From Caulobacter sp. 602-2 (lineage in GTDB: Bacteria; Pseudomonadota; Alphaproteobacteria; Caulobacterales; Caulobacteraceae), in NCBI RefSeq assembly GCF_011043625.1, contig NZ_JAAKGT010000008.1:62001-126000 (forward strand): a stretch of DNA of 64,000 nt, written 5' to 3'. The notes under the pieces were generated by a model. That model saw only the letters and a list, made by a program, of their open reading frames with translations, made no database searches and was not told where the DNA came from. The position numbers and the translations under genes are program-made. Of this stretch, positions 9,317-17,519 are shown one piece after another. The first letter of the stretch is position 1. Each line of letters opens with the position of its first letter.

Positions 9317-9373
9317 GCCCCGTCCTCCTCCGCGCCATGTCGGCCCGGCGCCTGGAGGACGGGGCGTTTTCTT
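9317..9373 (+). terminator. Rho-independent terminator of the TonB receptor gene
   Basis: Perfect 11-bp stem CCCCGTCCTCC (9318-9328) with GGAGGACGGGG (9354-9364), an inner GCGCC/GGCGC stem, then GTTTTCTT. Confidence 0.88.
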
Positions 9374-9499
9374 ATCTACCCCCCGGCGGAACGCCCGCCT
9401 TCGCGGCGTCGCAAAAAGAACCGGAAAACGTCGTCGCATCGCCCGGGACAAGCGCGCCGACCCCTGCTAGCAACGGCGCATCCGCAAACGGGAGTTCGC

Positions 9500-10105
9500 A
9501 TGCTGCGCCGCCTCTACGACTGGGTCATGGGCCTGGCCGCCTCGCGTCACGCGCCCAAGAGCCTGTTCGCCGTCTCCTTCGCGGAGAGCTCGTTCTTCCC
9601 CGTCCCGCCCGACGTGATGCTGGCCCCGATGGTGCTGGCCCGTCCGGACCGCGCCTGGCGCTACGCCGCCATCTGCACCCTGGCCTCGGTGCTGGGCGGG
9701 ATCCTGGGCTACGCCATCGGCTACTTCCTGACCCCGGTCGGCCAGTGGATGATGGCCGCCACCGGCCATGCCGGCGGCCTGGCCGAGTTCAAGTGCTGGT
9801 ACGACAAGTACGGGGTGTGGGTGATCCTGGCCAAGGGCCTGACCCCCATCCCCTACAAGCTGGTGACCATCGCCTCGGGCCTGGCGGCCTTCAGCTTCCC
9901 GATGTTCATCTTCGCCTCGGTCGTCACCCGCGGCGCGCGCTTCTTCCTCGTCGCCTTCGTCGTCAAGAAATTCGGCCCGGCCCTGTTGCCGGTGATCGAG
10001 CGCCGCCTGGCCCTGGTGGCCGGCGGTTTGATCCTGCTCCTTGTCATCGGCCTCGCCGCGAGCCATTTCCTGGGAGGAAGCAGCGGAGGCGCGTGCGCCG
10101 TATGA
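9500..10105 (+). CDS. YqaA-like VTT/DedA-family inner-membrane protein
   Basis: Inner-membrane protein of 201 residues in the VTT (SNARE-associated Golgi/DedA-like) family. After MLRRLYDWVMGLAAS it shows the family segment SFAESSFFPVPPDVML, which contains a conserved acidic residue, then the glycine-rich helix GGILGYAIGYFL and the re-entrant motif AKGLTPIPYKLVTIASG. DedA-type proteins are needed for envelope homeostasis and probably flip lipids; that role is inferred. The start has GGAG five bases upstream. Its stop overlaps the dsbB start by ATGA, so it opens a coupled yqaA-dsbB-coq7 operon. Confidence 0.85.
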   Translation: MLRRLYDWVMGLAASRHAPKSLFAVSFAESSFFPVPPDVMLAPMVLARPDRAWRYAAICTLASVLGGILGYAIGYFLTPVGQWMMAATGHAGGLAEFKCWYDKYGVWVILAKGLTPIPYKLVTIASGLAAFSFPMFIFASVVTRGARFFLVAFVVKKFGPALLPVIERRLALVAGGLILLLVIGLAASHFLGGSSGGACAV

Positions 10106-10662
10106 CCACCGACACCCCGGCCGTGACCACCGGTCCCCTCGTTCCCAAGCGTCCGTCCCTGGACTGGATCGCCAAGCACTGGCCGGTCCTGGCCTTCGCC
10201 GCCAGCGCGATCATGCTGGGCGCGGCCCACGCTTTCGAAAGCTTCGGGGGCCTGGCACCCTGCCACCTGTGCCTGAAGCAGCGCGAGGTCTACTGGGTCG
10301 CCGGAACCGTCGGCCTGGTCGCCACCGTCCTGCAGCGCACCCCGCTATGGACGCGCCTGCGGACGCCGGCCCTGTGGCTGCTGGGCGCGATCTTCCTCTA
10401 CGGCGCGGGCCTTGCGGCCTTCCACGCCGGCGTGGAATGGAAGTGGTGGCCCGGCCCCACCACCTGCACCGGCGGCGGCGTCGCCACGTCGGGCGACCTG
10501 GTGGCCATGCTGAAGGGCGCCAAGATCCAGCCGCCGATGTGCGACAAGGCCGCCTGGGTTTTCCTGGGCCTGTCCATGGCCGGCTGGAACGCCCTGGTCT
10601 CGCTGGGCCTGGCCGTCGTCTCGGCCTTCGCGGCCCTTCGCCGTAAGGAGGCCTTGCAATGA
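10102..10662 (+). CDS. dsbB: Disulfide bond formation protein B
   Basis: Inner-membrane quinone reductase that re-oxidises DsbA and passes electrons to ubiquinone, 186 residues. Four hydrophobic segments are visible. The first periplasmic pair is the C54-HL-C57 motif (APCHLC); the second pair is C in TTCTGGG and C in PPMCDK. The conserved sequence LCLKQREVYW follows the first pair. It starts within the stop of the VTT gene and ends overlapping the coq7 start (ATGA at 10659). Coupling to a ubiquinone-biosynthesis gene makes sense because DsbB uses ubiquinone as acceptor. Confidence 0.9.
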   Translation: MTTDTPAVTTGPLVPKRPSLDWIAKHWPVLAFAASAIMLGAAHAFESFGGLAPCHLCLKQREVYWVAGTVGLVATVLQRTPLWTRLRTPALWLLGAIFLYGAGLAAFHAGVEWKWWPGPTTCTGGGVATSGDLVAMLKGAKIQPPMCDKAAWVFLGLSMAGWNALVSLGLAVVSAFAALRRKEALQ

Positions 10663-11228
10663 GCGCCGCCCAGAAAGCCGTTCCGCCCCGTCCCGGCCGC
10701 GGCGCCCAGGCCGCCCGCCTGGCCGAGATCCTGCGCGTCGACCAGGCCGGCGAACTGGCCGCCGTGCACATCTATCGCGGCCAGCAGGCCGTCATGAAGC
10801 ACGCCCGCGGCCACCAGCGCGTCGCTGAGCAGCTGAAGGAGATGGAGGGCCACGAGCAGGTCCACCTGTCGCGCTTCAACGAGCTGCTGAACGAGCACAA
10901 GGTCCGCCCGACCCTGATGTCGCCCCTGTGGCGGCTGGCGGCCTTCACCCTGGGCGCCGGCACCGCCCTGATCGGCGACAAGGCCGCCCACGCCTGCACC
11001 GAGGCCGTCGAGTCGGTGATCGAGAAGCACTATGCCGGCCAGATCGAGGAACTGAAGGACCGCGACCCGGCCCTGACCGCCGAGCTCGTCCAGTTCCGCG
11101 AGGACGAACTGATGCACCACGACCTGGCCATCGAAGAAGGCGCCCACGAGGCCACGGCCTATCCCCTTCTGAGCGCGGTCATCCAGACCGGCTGCAAGGT
11201 GGCGATCAAGATCAGCGAGAAGATCTAG
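10659..11228 (+). CDS. coq7: Demethoxyubiquinone hydroxylase (Coq7/CatA family)
   Basis: Di-iron monooxygenase that hydroxylates 2-polyprenyl-3-methyl-6-methoxy-1,4-benzoquinol in ubiquinone synthesis, 189 residues, peripheral membrane. The opening EILRVDQAGELAAVHIY carries the first metal-binding Glu. EMEGHEQVHLSRF provides E and ExxH ligands, and a second half (TEAVESVIEKHY...REDELMHHDLAIEEG) repeats the pattern, the expected four-helix di-iron arrangement. Full length, with a 4-base overlap with dsbB. It links disulfide formation and the quinone pool within one transcript. Confidence 0.93.
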   Translation: MSAAQKAVPPRPGRGAQAARLAEILRVDQAGELAAVHIYRGQQAVMKHARGHQRVAEQLKEMEGHEQVHLSRFNELLNEHKVRPTLMSPLWRLAAFTLGAGTALIGDKAAHACTEAVESVIEKHYAGQIEELKDRDPALTAELVQFREDELMHHDLAIEEGAHEATAYPLLSAVIQTGCKVAIKISEKI

Positions 11229-11319
11229 AAACGCTCTCTCATCGAGGGATGGGTTTCTACGGCTTGGCCTCAGCGCCCGCCTCCCCTACCGATGGACCTG
11301 TCCATCGCGGGGAGTCGCC

Positions 11320-13074
11320 GTGCCTGCATCGTCCGTCCGAGCCCTGGCCCTGGCCGCCGCCCTGCCGCTGCTGATCGCAGCCGCCCCCGCCCGCAAGCCG
11401 TCCAAGCCGCCCCGCGCCGCCCCCACGGCCCAGACCCTGGCCACCGGCGGGGCGCTGAAGCCCGACCAGGCCGGCGTGCGGATCGAGCACGTCGACCTGT
11501 CGATCGAGGTGTTCCCCAAGCGCAAGTCCATCGCCGGCGAGGCGGTGCTGGCCCTGCGCGCCGATCGCGAACTGCCGGCCATCGTGCTGGACCTCGACCG
11601 CGAGCTCGCCGTGTCGGCGGTGTCGCTGGACGGTCGCGAGCTGCCGCCGACGGCTTGGCGCAATCTCGACGGCCGCCTGTCGATCACCCCGCCCGCGCCT
11701 ATCGCCGCCGGGCACACCACCGCCGTGCGGATCCGCTATGCCGGCGTGCCCGTCGAGGCCAAGCGCGCCCCGTGGGACGGCGGCTTCGTCTGGGCCAGCA
11801 CGCCCGACGGCCGCCCGTGGATCGCCACCGCCGTGCAGGGCGAGGGCTGCGACCTCTTCTGGCCGTGCATCGACCACCCGACCGGCGAGCCTGATCTGGT
11901 CGACCTGCGCGTCACCGTGCCCGCCCCCCTGTCGGCCCCGTCCGGCGGGGTGCTGGTCGACGTTCGGGAGGCGGCCGGCAAGCGCACCTTCCACTGGCGG
12001 ATGAAGAGCCCCAACACCTACGCCGTCGCCCTCAATATCGGTCCCTACGTTCAGCTGAAGGACACCTACGAGAGCCGCTTCGGCGACAGCTTTCCGATCG
12101 AGTTCTGGGCCATCGAGGGCAACGAGGCCAAGGCGCGCGGCCTGTTCGCCCAGTTCAAGCCGATGCTCGACTTCTACGAGGGGATGATCGGTCCCTACCC
12201 ATTCCGGTCCGAGAAGATGGGCGCGGTCGAGACCCCGCACCTGGGCATGGAGCACCAGACGCTGAACGCCTACGGCGCCGGCTACGCCCAGGAGATCTAC
12301 GGCTTCGACTGGCTGCTGGAGCACGAACTGGCCCACGAGTGGTTCGGCAACCAGATGACCAATGTCGACTGGGACGACATGTGGCTGCACGAGGCCTTCG
12401 GCACCTACATGCAGCCGCTCTATTCGCAGTGGCTGCACGGCGACATGGAGTACATGGTCCGGCTCAACGAGATGCGGGTGAAGAGCTTCAACAAGTTCCC
12501 CATCGTCTCGGGCAAGCCGATGGAGGAGGAGGCCGTCTACGACGCCAAGGTCGGCCCCGGGACGGACATCTACTACAAGGGCGCCAACATGCTGCACACG
12601 CTGCGCGGCCTGATCGGCGACGAGGCCTTCTTCACCGCCACCCGCGTGCTCGTCTATGGCCGCCCCGATCCCAGGCCCGGCAACTTCGCCCCGCGCTATG
12701 CGGTGACCGAGGACTTCATCAAGGCCGTCAACGACGCAACCGGCGCCGATTATCGCTGGTTCTTCGACGCCTATCTGCGCCACGCCGCCCTGCCGGACCT
12801 GGTCGAGACCCGCGAGGGCGATGACCTGGTGCTGGCCTGGAAGACCCCGGCCGGGCGCTTCCCGATGCCGGTCGAGGTGAAGGTGGGCAGCAAGGTGGTG
12901 ACGCTCTCGATGGCCGACGGGACCGGCCGCGTGCGGGTGGGCGGCGCCGTTCCGGTGATCGTCGATCCCGCCTCCAGAATCCTGCGCCGGCAACCTTACC
13001 TGGAGGCCTACCACGCCTGGAAGACGGCCAAGGACGTGGCCGCCAAGCCCGCGCCCGCCCAGCCGAAGAAATAG
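11320..13074 (+). CDS. M1-family zinc aminopeptidase (exported)
   Basis: 584-residue metallopeptidase with an N-terminal signal peptide (SVRALALAAALPLLIAAAPA). A beta-sandwich domain precedes the catalytic domain. The substrate-anchoring exopeptidase motif reads GAVETPHLGMEHQT, a variant of GAMEN. The zinc motif HELAH is at residues 335-339 with the third ligand in WLHEAFGTYM about 19 residues later. YKGANMLHTLRG follows. It lacks the large C-terminal alpha-helical domain of PepN, so it belongs to the short periplasmic M1 group. The GTG start has GGGGAG five bases upstream. Gene context gives no partner. Confidence 0.9.
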   Translation: MPASSVRALALAAALPLLIAAAPARKPSKPPRAAPTAQTLATGGALKPDQAGVRIEHVDLSIEVFPKRKSIAGEAVLALRADRELPAIVLDLDRELAVSAVSLDGRELPPTAWRNLDGRLSITPPAPIAAGHTTAVRIRYAGVPVEAKRAPWDGGFVWASTPDGRPWIATAVQGEGCDLFWPCIDHPTGEPDLVDLRVTVPAPLSAPSGGVLVDVREAAGKRTFHWRMKSPNTYAVALNIGPYVQLKDTYESRFGDSFPIEFWAIEGNEAKARGLFAQFKPMLDFYEGMIGPYPFRSEKMGAVETPHLGMEHQTLNAYGAGYAQEIYGFDWLLEHELAHEWFGNQMTNVDWDDMWLHEAFGTYMQPLYSQWLHGDMEYMVRLNEMRVKSFNKFPIVSGKPMEEEAVYDAKVGPGTDIYYKGANMLHTLRGLIGDEAFFTATRVLVYGRPDPRPGNFAPRYAVTEDFIKAVNDATGADYRWFFDAYLRHAALPDLVETREGDDLVLAWKTPAGRFPMPVEVKVGSKVVTLSMADGTGRVRVGGAVPVIVDPASRILRRQPYLEAYHAWKTAKDVAAKPAPAQPKK

Positions 13075-13155
13075 TCATCTTCCGTTGACCGTGTTCCTTC
13101 ACGGTTTGCGAGGCATGCGGGCTTAGGACTCAGGGCTCCACCGCGAGCCGAGCCC

Positions 13156-13674
13156 ATGCTGACGCCCAACCATGTCGTTACCGCCGCCAAGGCCGTGCTC
13201 TTCCTGGGAGCGGCCAGCGCCGTAACCCTGATGCTCGGTCCGTTCCAGGGGCTGGAGCAGGCCTTCGGGCTCAGCGACAAGGCCGCACACGCCCTGGCCT
13301 TCGGCGGGCTGACGGCGGTCGCCTTCCTGGCCTTCCCGAAGATGCGCCGCAACGACCTGGCGATCGCCGCGATCCTGCTGGGCGCCAGCGCCGAGATCGC
13401 CCAGCTGTTCGCCCATCGCAGCGCCAGCTTCACCGACCTGGCCGCCGACGTCGCCGGGATCGCGGTCGTCTATCTGGCCAGCCACATCGAGGCGGTGCGT
13501 CGCGACGCCCGCGAACGTGGCGCCATGCGCTTCTCCGACATCTCCGCCCAGCGCCAGCGCCGCCGTCGCCGCAAGAGCAGCGTCGTCATGCCCGGCGCCG
13601 GCGCGACGGAAGGCGAAGCCGCCCGCGGCAGCTTCGCCTCCCGCGCCGCCGCGCGCTTCCCGCGCGAGGCCTGA
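13156..13674 (+). CDS. VanZ-like family membrane protein
   Basis: 172-residue inner-membrane protein with about four hydrophobic segments. The VanZ-like pattern is visible as DKAAHALAFGGLTAVAF, then SAEIAQLFAHRSASFTDLAADVAG. The C-terminal ~60 residues are highly basic (RQRRRRRRKSSV) and look like a cytosolic tail. VanZ-domain proteins have poorly defined roles; in some bacteria they affect teicoplanin resistance, which cannot be claimed here. It stands between an M1 peptidase gene and a convergent small gene. Confidence 0.8.
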   Translation: MLTPNHVVTAAKAVLFLGAASAVTLMLGPFQGLEQAFGLSDKAAHALAFGGLTAVAFLAFPKMRRNDLAIAAILLGASAEIAQLFAHRSASFTDLAADVAGIAVVYLASHIEAVRRDARERGAMRFSDISAQRQRRRRRKSSVVMPGAGATEGEAARGSFASRAAARFPREA

Positions 13675-13680
13675 TCGCCG

Positions 13681-13965
13681 TCAGGTGATCCGCTTGACGC
13701 TGACCGGGTCGCTGCCCGGGAAGCTTTCCTCCAAGCCCTCGTCCAGCAGGGCTTCCTGGCGGCTTTCCGAGCACTCGACCTTCTCGGCCAGTTGGTCGTG
13801 CTTTTCGTTGTCGGCCAGGGGCCGGTCGGCGCGCCTGGCGTGCGGCGCCTCGATGTGACGGTCCTCCGGACGCAGCTTGCCCTCAGCCGCGCAATCGGCG
13901 GTCGTCGACGAGGTGCCGTGCGTGAAATGGCGGCCGTCTTCCTGATGATGCCTGTGACCGATCAT
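13681..13965 (-). CDS. Small hydrophilic protein with C-terminal ESFPGSDP motif
   Basis: 94-residue cytosolic protein, His-rich at the N-terminus (MIGHRHHQEDGRHF) and strongly charged. The C-terminal stretch LDEGLEESFPGSDPVSVKRIT matches a small conserved motif (ESFPASDP-type) known from many short alphaproteobacterial proteins of unknown function. GGGAGA precedes the ATG by eight bases. It is convergent with the VanZ-like gene (stops six bases apart) and divergent from the lipoprotein gene. Function unknown. Confidence 0.7.
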   Translation of the reverse strand: MIGHRHHQEDGRHFTHGTSSTTADCAAEGKLRPEDRHIEAPHARRADRPLADNEKHDQLAEKVECSESRQEALLDEGLEESFPGSDPVSVKRIT

Positions 13966-14078
13966 GACCGGTTTCTCCCGTGCTTCGCCCGCGAGGGCGT
14001 CGGGAGATAAACCCCCAGCCCACGGCCGGGGTTGCTCGCCCCCCAGACAAGCGGCGCGAAGCAGGCTATGCAAACGCC

Positions 14079-14924
14079 ATGCAAAAGCCGCTTACGTTGC
14101 TCGCCTGCCTTTTGCTCGGCGCCTGCGCTTCGACGCCCGCGCCGGATCGCGCGCCCGCGCCCAAGCTGGCGGTCGAGACGCGCAACTACGCGACCACGCC
14201 GCTCAGCCCGACACCGGCCGACCTGCCGCCGCTCGAAGCCTTCGCCGCCGACAGCTTCACCGGGCCGGACGGCGTGCGCCTGCCCTACCGCCTGCTGTCG
14301 CCGGCCACGAAGGAAAAGCTGCCCCTGGTGGTGATCCTGCACGGCTCGGGCGCGGTGGGCCACGACAACAAGGCCCAGATGGGCCCCTTCGTGCGCGGCT
14401 GGGCGCGTCCCGGCGTGGCCAAGACCTTCCCGGCCTTCGTGCTGGCGCCCCAGGCGCCGACCCGCACCGCCAACTACGCCAAGGGCGCCGACCGGCTGCT
14501 GGCCTCGCGTCCGGGCGCCAGCCTGCCGGCCGTCCTGGCGCTGATCGACGACCTGTCGGCCCGCCTGCCGATCGACACCGACCGCATCTATCTCGTCGGC
14601 TTCTCGATGGGCGGCTCGGCGGCGATGAACGCCGCGGCGCTGGCGCCGGGAAAGTTCGCGGCCGTGGCGGCCTTCTCCGGCGTGCCGCCCGAACGCGCCC
14701 TGGCGGCCAAGGTCGCCCCGACCCCGGTGATGATCGTCCACGGCGACAAGGACCGAGAGAACCCCTACGCCCCCGACCTGGCCTGGGCCGGCGCCCTGGC
14801 CAACGCCGGCGGGAACGTGCGCTTCGTCTCCTATTCGGGCATGGCCCACGTGGTGCCGCCCGACATGATGCACGACGAGACCTGGCGGGCCTGGCTGTTC
14901 TCGCAGAAGCGCAAGAAGGACTAG
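14079..14924 (+). CDS. Alpha/beta-hydrolase (esterase) lipoprotein
   Basis: 281-residue envelope lipoprotein: signal sequence MQKPLTLLACLLLGAC with the lipobox cysteine near residue 16, then a Pro-rich linker. The hydrolase domain has oxyanion strand LPLVVILHGSGAVGHDN, nucleophile elbow GFSMGG, acid in HGDKDRENPY and catalytic His in GMAHVVPP. It resembles the PHB-depolymerase/feruloyl-esterase-like prolyl oligopeptidase group; the substrate is not known. I chose ATG 14079 because upstream in-frame residues do not form a signal peptide. Its stop touches the stop of the convergent M19 gene. Confidence 0.85.
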   Translation: MQKPLTLLACLLLGACASTPAPDRAPAPKLAVETRNYATTPLSPTPADLPPLEAFAADSFTGPDGVRLPYRLLSPATKEKLPLVVILHGSGAVGHDNKAQMGPFVRGWARPGVAKTFPAFVLAPQAPTRTANYAKGADRLLASRPGASLPAVLALIDDLSARLPIDTDRIYLVGFSMGGSAAMNAAALAPGKFAAVAAFSGVPPERALAAKVAPTPVMIVHGDKDRENPYAPDLAWAGALANAGGNVRFVSYSGMAHVVPPDMMHDETWRAWLFSQKRKKD

Positions 14925-16010
14925 CTAGGCGGTCCAGGTCTCGGTGAAGACCCGCTGGAAGTTGCCGCCCAGCACCTTGTCGACCACCCGCGCGCCGTAG
15001 CCCCGCCGCCGCAGCTCTTCGGCGATGACGGTGAAGCGGTCGGCGCGGTTCAGGCCGACCACGAACGGCGGCGGACCCTCGCCCGGCGCAGCCACGCCGG
15101 CGGCCTTGCGCTCTTCCAGGCTCTTGTTCCACTGGGCCATGCTCTCGGGCGAGGTGTCGAACGGCCACAGCAGGGCGTCGCTGCCGATGCCGACATGATC
15201 CTCGCCGCAGACCTTCAGGGCGTGGGTCAGGTGAGCGAAATAGACGTCCAGCGAGGGCTGGGCCGTCGGGTCGGTCAGGTAGGACAACTCGTAGATCCCC
15301 ATCACCCCGCCCCGCTCGGCCATGGCCCGCATCAGCCGGTCGGACTTGTTGCGCGGATGGACGTGAACGGCGCTGGCGCCCCCATGGGTGATCAGGACGG
15401 GTTTGCTCGAGGCGGCGACGGCGCCCAGGCTGGACGGCTCGTCGCTGTGGCTGACGTCGATCGTCACGCCCAAGGCGTTCATCCGCTCGACGGCGCGGCG
15501 GCCCAGCTCAGTCAGGCCCGTGGACGGCGACGACATCGTGCCCGACGCGAACGGCGTGGTGCGGTTGTAGCTCAGCCCCATGACCAGCACGCCCGCGGCG
15601 CGGAACTGGTCGATGGCGGCGAGGTCGCCCTCCAGCATCTCCGACGCTTCGAACGAATAGATGATCCCGAGGCGCTTGGTGGCCTTGGCCCGCGCGAAGT
15701 CGGCGACCGAGGCGACCTTGAGATAGAGGTCGGGATTGAGCGCCACGGCCTTGTCGAGGCCGGCTATGGACTGCGCGGTCTCGGCCCGCGTCTCCGTGCC
15801 AGGCCCGCCGATCGTCTGCTTGGCCGCCGTCAGGCCTGAGGCCCTGACCATGTCGCGCATCGCCTGGTCGACCGGCTTTTCCGGATCGATGGGCAGCATC
15901 AGGTTGCCGTTGATGGCGAAGGCCTGGCCGGCGGCGTTGGCCGACCCGGACGCGCAGACCGCCAGCATGGAGGCCGCCGTTCCCAGGAAGATGCGACGCG
16001 TGGTGCTCAT
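14925..16010 (-). CDS. M19 (renal dipeptidase-like) protein, first metal motif lost
   Basis: 361-residue exported TIM-barrel protein of the membrane-dipeptidase family. The N-terminus has a twin-arginine-like signal (TTRRIFLGTAASMLAV). Family landmarks kept are the Glu of SFEASEML, His in TIDVSHSD and His in VLITHGGASAV. The usual first zinc pair (D-G-H-x-D) is absent: the equivalent stretch reads FAINGNLMLP, with neither His nor Asp. It may be a mononuclear variant or a non-peptidase member. It lies 29 bases downstream of a MarR gene on the same strand, behind a perfect palindrome at 16028-16047. Confidence 0.85.
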   Translation of the reverse strand: MSTTRRIFLGTAASMLAVCASGSANAAGQAFAINGNLMLPIDPEKPVDQAMRDMVRASGLTAAKQTIGGPGTETRAETAQSIAGLDKAVALNPDLYLKVASVADFARAKATKRLGIIYSFEASEMLEGDLAAIDQFRAAGVLVMGLSYNRTTPFASGTMSSPSTGLTELGRRAVERMNALGVTIDVSHSDEPSSLGAVAASSKPVLITHGGASAVHVHPRNKSDRLMRAMAERGGVMGIYELSYLTDPTAQPSLDVYFAHLTHALKVCGEDHVGIGSDALLWPFDTSPESMAQWNKSLEERKAAGVAAPGEGPPPFVVGLNRADRFTVIAEELRRRGYGARVVDKVLGGNFQRVFTETWTA

Positions 16011-16027
16011 GATCCCCTCGAAGGAAT

Positions 16028-16047
16028 ATATGTAGGCACCTACATAT
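16028..16047. promoter_or_regulatory. Predicted MarR operator
   Basis: ATATGTAGG-CA-CCTACATAT is a perfect 9-2-9 inverted repeat, AT-rich against a ~70% GC background. It overlaps the marR-family stop codon and lies 18 bases before the M19 start. Size and symmetry fit a MarR-type operator. Confidence 0.7.
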
Positions 16048-16558
16048 CTATACCGACCTCGCCTTCGTCCAATGAAATTCCCGACATGATCCGTTCGAAC
16101 ATCGACCGGCGGTCCAGGGCGTCGTCGAGCTGGTCGAGCAGGCGGACCAAGTGGCCGGCCTCGGCGTCGAGCTCTCGCGCGGCGGTGTTGAACGCGTCCC
16201 AGAGCGGGGCCAGCCGGGCGGCCATCGCCCGGCCCTGCTCGGTCAGTTCCAGCAGCCTGCGCCGGCCGTCCTCGGGCGAGGCCCGGGAAACGATCAGGCC
16301 GGCCCTCTCCATCGAGCGGCTGGCCTCGCTGACCGAGACGTGGGTGATGCGCAGGATCGCGGCGATCTCGCCCACGCCCATCGGGCGATCATGCTCCACC
16401 AGCTGGCGCAGGGCGCCGTACCAGCGCTGCTCGAACCGGATCCCCCGGGCGGCATAGACCCGGGCGCCGTCGCGATCGATCCGGTCGGAGACGCGCCTCA
16501 GGCGGGCGGCCAGGGCCTCGCCGCCGAAGCCGCGGCTGTAGTCTTCAGGATCGGACAT
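16040..16558 (-). CDS. MarR-family transcriptional regulator
   Basis: 172-residue winged-helix regulator. The HTH reads MGVGEIAAILRITHVSVSEASRSMERAGLI and the wing VSRASPEDGRRRLLELTEQG, the MarR hallmark. Flanking helices would form the dimer interface. It probably binds the palindrome that overlaps its own stop codon and so controls the M19 gene directly downstream. No inducer can be predicted. A 172-residue length is slightly longer than most MarR proteins because of an N-terminal extension with several arginines. Confidence 0.88.
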   Translation of the reverse strand: MSDPEDYSRGFGGEALAARLRRVSDRIDRDGARVYAARGIRFEQRWYGALRQLVEHDRPMGVGEIAAILRITHVSVSEASRSMERAGLIVSRASPEDGRRRLLELTEQGRAMAARLAPLWDAFNTAARELDAEAGHLVRLLDQLDDALDRRSMFERIMSGISLDEGEVGIDM

Positions 16559-16615
16559 CTCGTAATCCGCAGGTGGGAAAAGCGCTCCCCTTCTGGGCCA
16601 TCCCTGCGTGGCCCG

Positions 16616-16891
16616 CTAGAGCCCCGCGCGCGTCAAGGCTTCACGCACCACGTCGGGGGCGTGGTCGATGACACGCAGATAGGCCAGCATGGCGGCGTCC
16701 GGGCGCGCCTCGCCATGCTCCAGTTCGCTCAGCACAGGCAGCGGAATGGCGAAGGCCCGCGAGAACTCGGCCTGGGACAGGCCGCTGCGCCAGCGCACCG
16801 CCTGCACGAGCGCGCGGGACGAGCGGACCTCGCTGGGCGCGGCCTTGTCGTCGATGGCGATATCGGTGGTGGTCAGGCGCGCTGCGGCCAT
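16616..16891 (-). CDS. Small HTH (Xre/HigA-like) regulator
   Basis: 91-residue DNA-binding protein. The helix-turn-helix is SGLSQAEFSRAFAIPLPVLSELEHGEARPD, the Xre/Cro type often found in HigA and RelB-associated antitoxins. The N-terminal 30 residues look like a short extension. GGGAG lies eight bases before the ATG at 16891; the open frame further upstream crosses a promoter-like AT-rich stretch and was not used. No toxin-sized partner frame lies on either side, so I call it a lone regulator, not an antitoxin. Confidence 0.78.
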   Translation of the reverse strand: MAAARLTTTDIAIDDKAAPSEVRSSRALVQAVRWRSGLSQAEFSRAFAIPLPVLSELEHGEARPDAAMLAYLRVIDHAPDVVREALTRAGL

Positions 16892-17009
16892 AAGGATCGC
16901 TCCCTTTGCTGCTCTTCTCCCCGACCGCTCCTCTATACGCGTTCGATTGCACAAATTCGACGGCCCCACGTCGTCAATACGACGGTTCGGGGGCGGCTCG
17001 GCCCGAAGG

Positions 17010-17477
17010 TCAGCCCTGCGGCTTGGACAGCAGGGCGCGCGCCTTGACCTCGACCGCCTCGACGCCCTTCAGCGGGTCGCCGGCGTCGTCGAGGATGTTG
17101 GAGAAGCGCTTGAGGTCCTGGGTCGAGATCCGCTTGATGCGGCGATCGCGCGCCCATTCCATGCCGATCAGCTGGCCCAGCCTGCAGGCCTTGGGCAGCA
17201 GCGCAGGCTTCTCGGACGGGCCGCCCTTGACCAGCAGCTTGGTGACGATGTCGTTCCAGTTGGGCGAGCCGGGGAAGCACAGCGACAGGTCCTGGCAGTT
17301 GCCGGTCCAGAACCGCTTGTACCAGCGGGCGTGATCGTCATTCTCGAACCGCAGGCCGCGCGTCGGCTGGACCACGTTCAGGCAATCGCCGCGCACGAAC
17401 TCCTGCGCAGACGCAGAGCCGGCCACCAGACCGGCGAACAACAGGGCCGTCGCCCCGATACGAAACCGCAAAACCAT
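17010..17477 (-). CDS. Exported Cys-containing protein of unknown function
   Basis: ~155-residue protein with signal peptide (ALLFAGLVAGSASAQ) and a mature domain containing four cysteines (GDCLNV, GNCQDLSLC, KACRLG), likely forming disulfides in the periplasm. The end IGMEWARDRRIKRI...LDDAGDP is helical. I do not recognise the family. Start: AGGAGG abuts the ATG at 17477 with no spacer, whereas a TTG at 17471 has the ideal six-base gap, so translation probably begins there. It is downstream of no clear operon partner. Confidence 0.75.
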   Translation of the reverse strand: MVLRFRIGATALLFAGLVAGSASAQEFVRGDCLNVVQPTRGLRFENDDHARWYKRFWTGNCQDLSLCFPGSPNWNDIVTKLLVKGGPSEKPALLPKACRLGQLIGMEWARDRRIKRISTQDLKRFSNILDDAGDPLKGVEAVEVKARALLSKPQG

Positions 17478-17519
17478 CCTCCTGATACCCTCCCCCCACG
17501 GAGGATCATCACGGCTCGT

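Noticed and set aside
16616..16891. Toxin-antitoxin system around the HTH protein
   Set aside because: The HTH resembles HigA, but no toxin-length frame lies next to it on either strand; the next genes are a MarR regulator and an exported protein.
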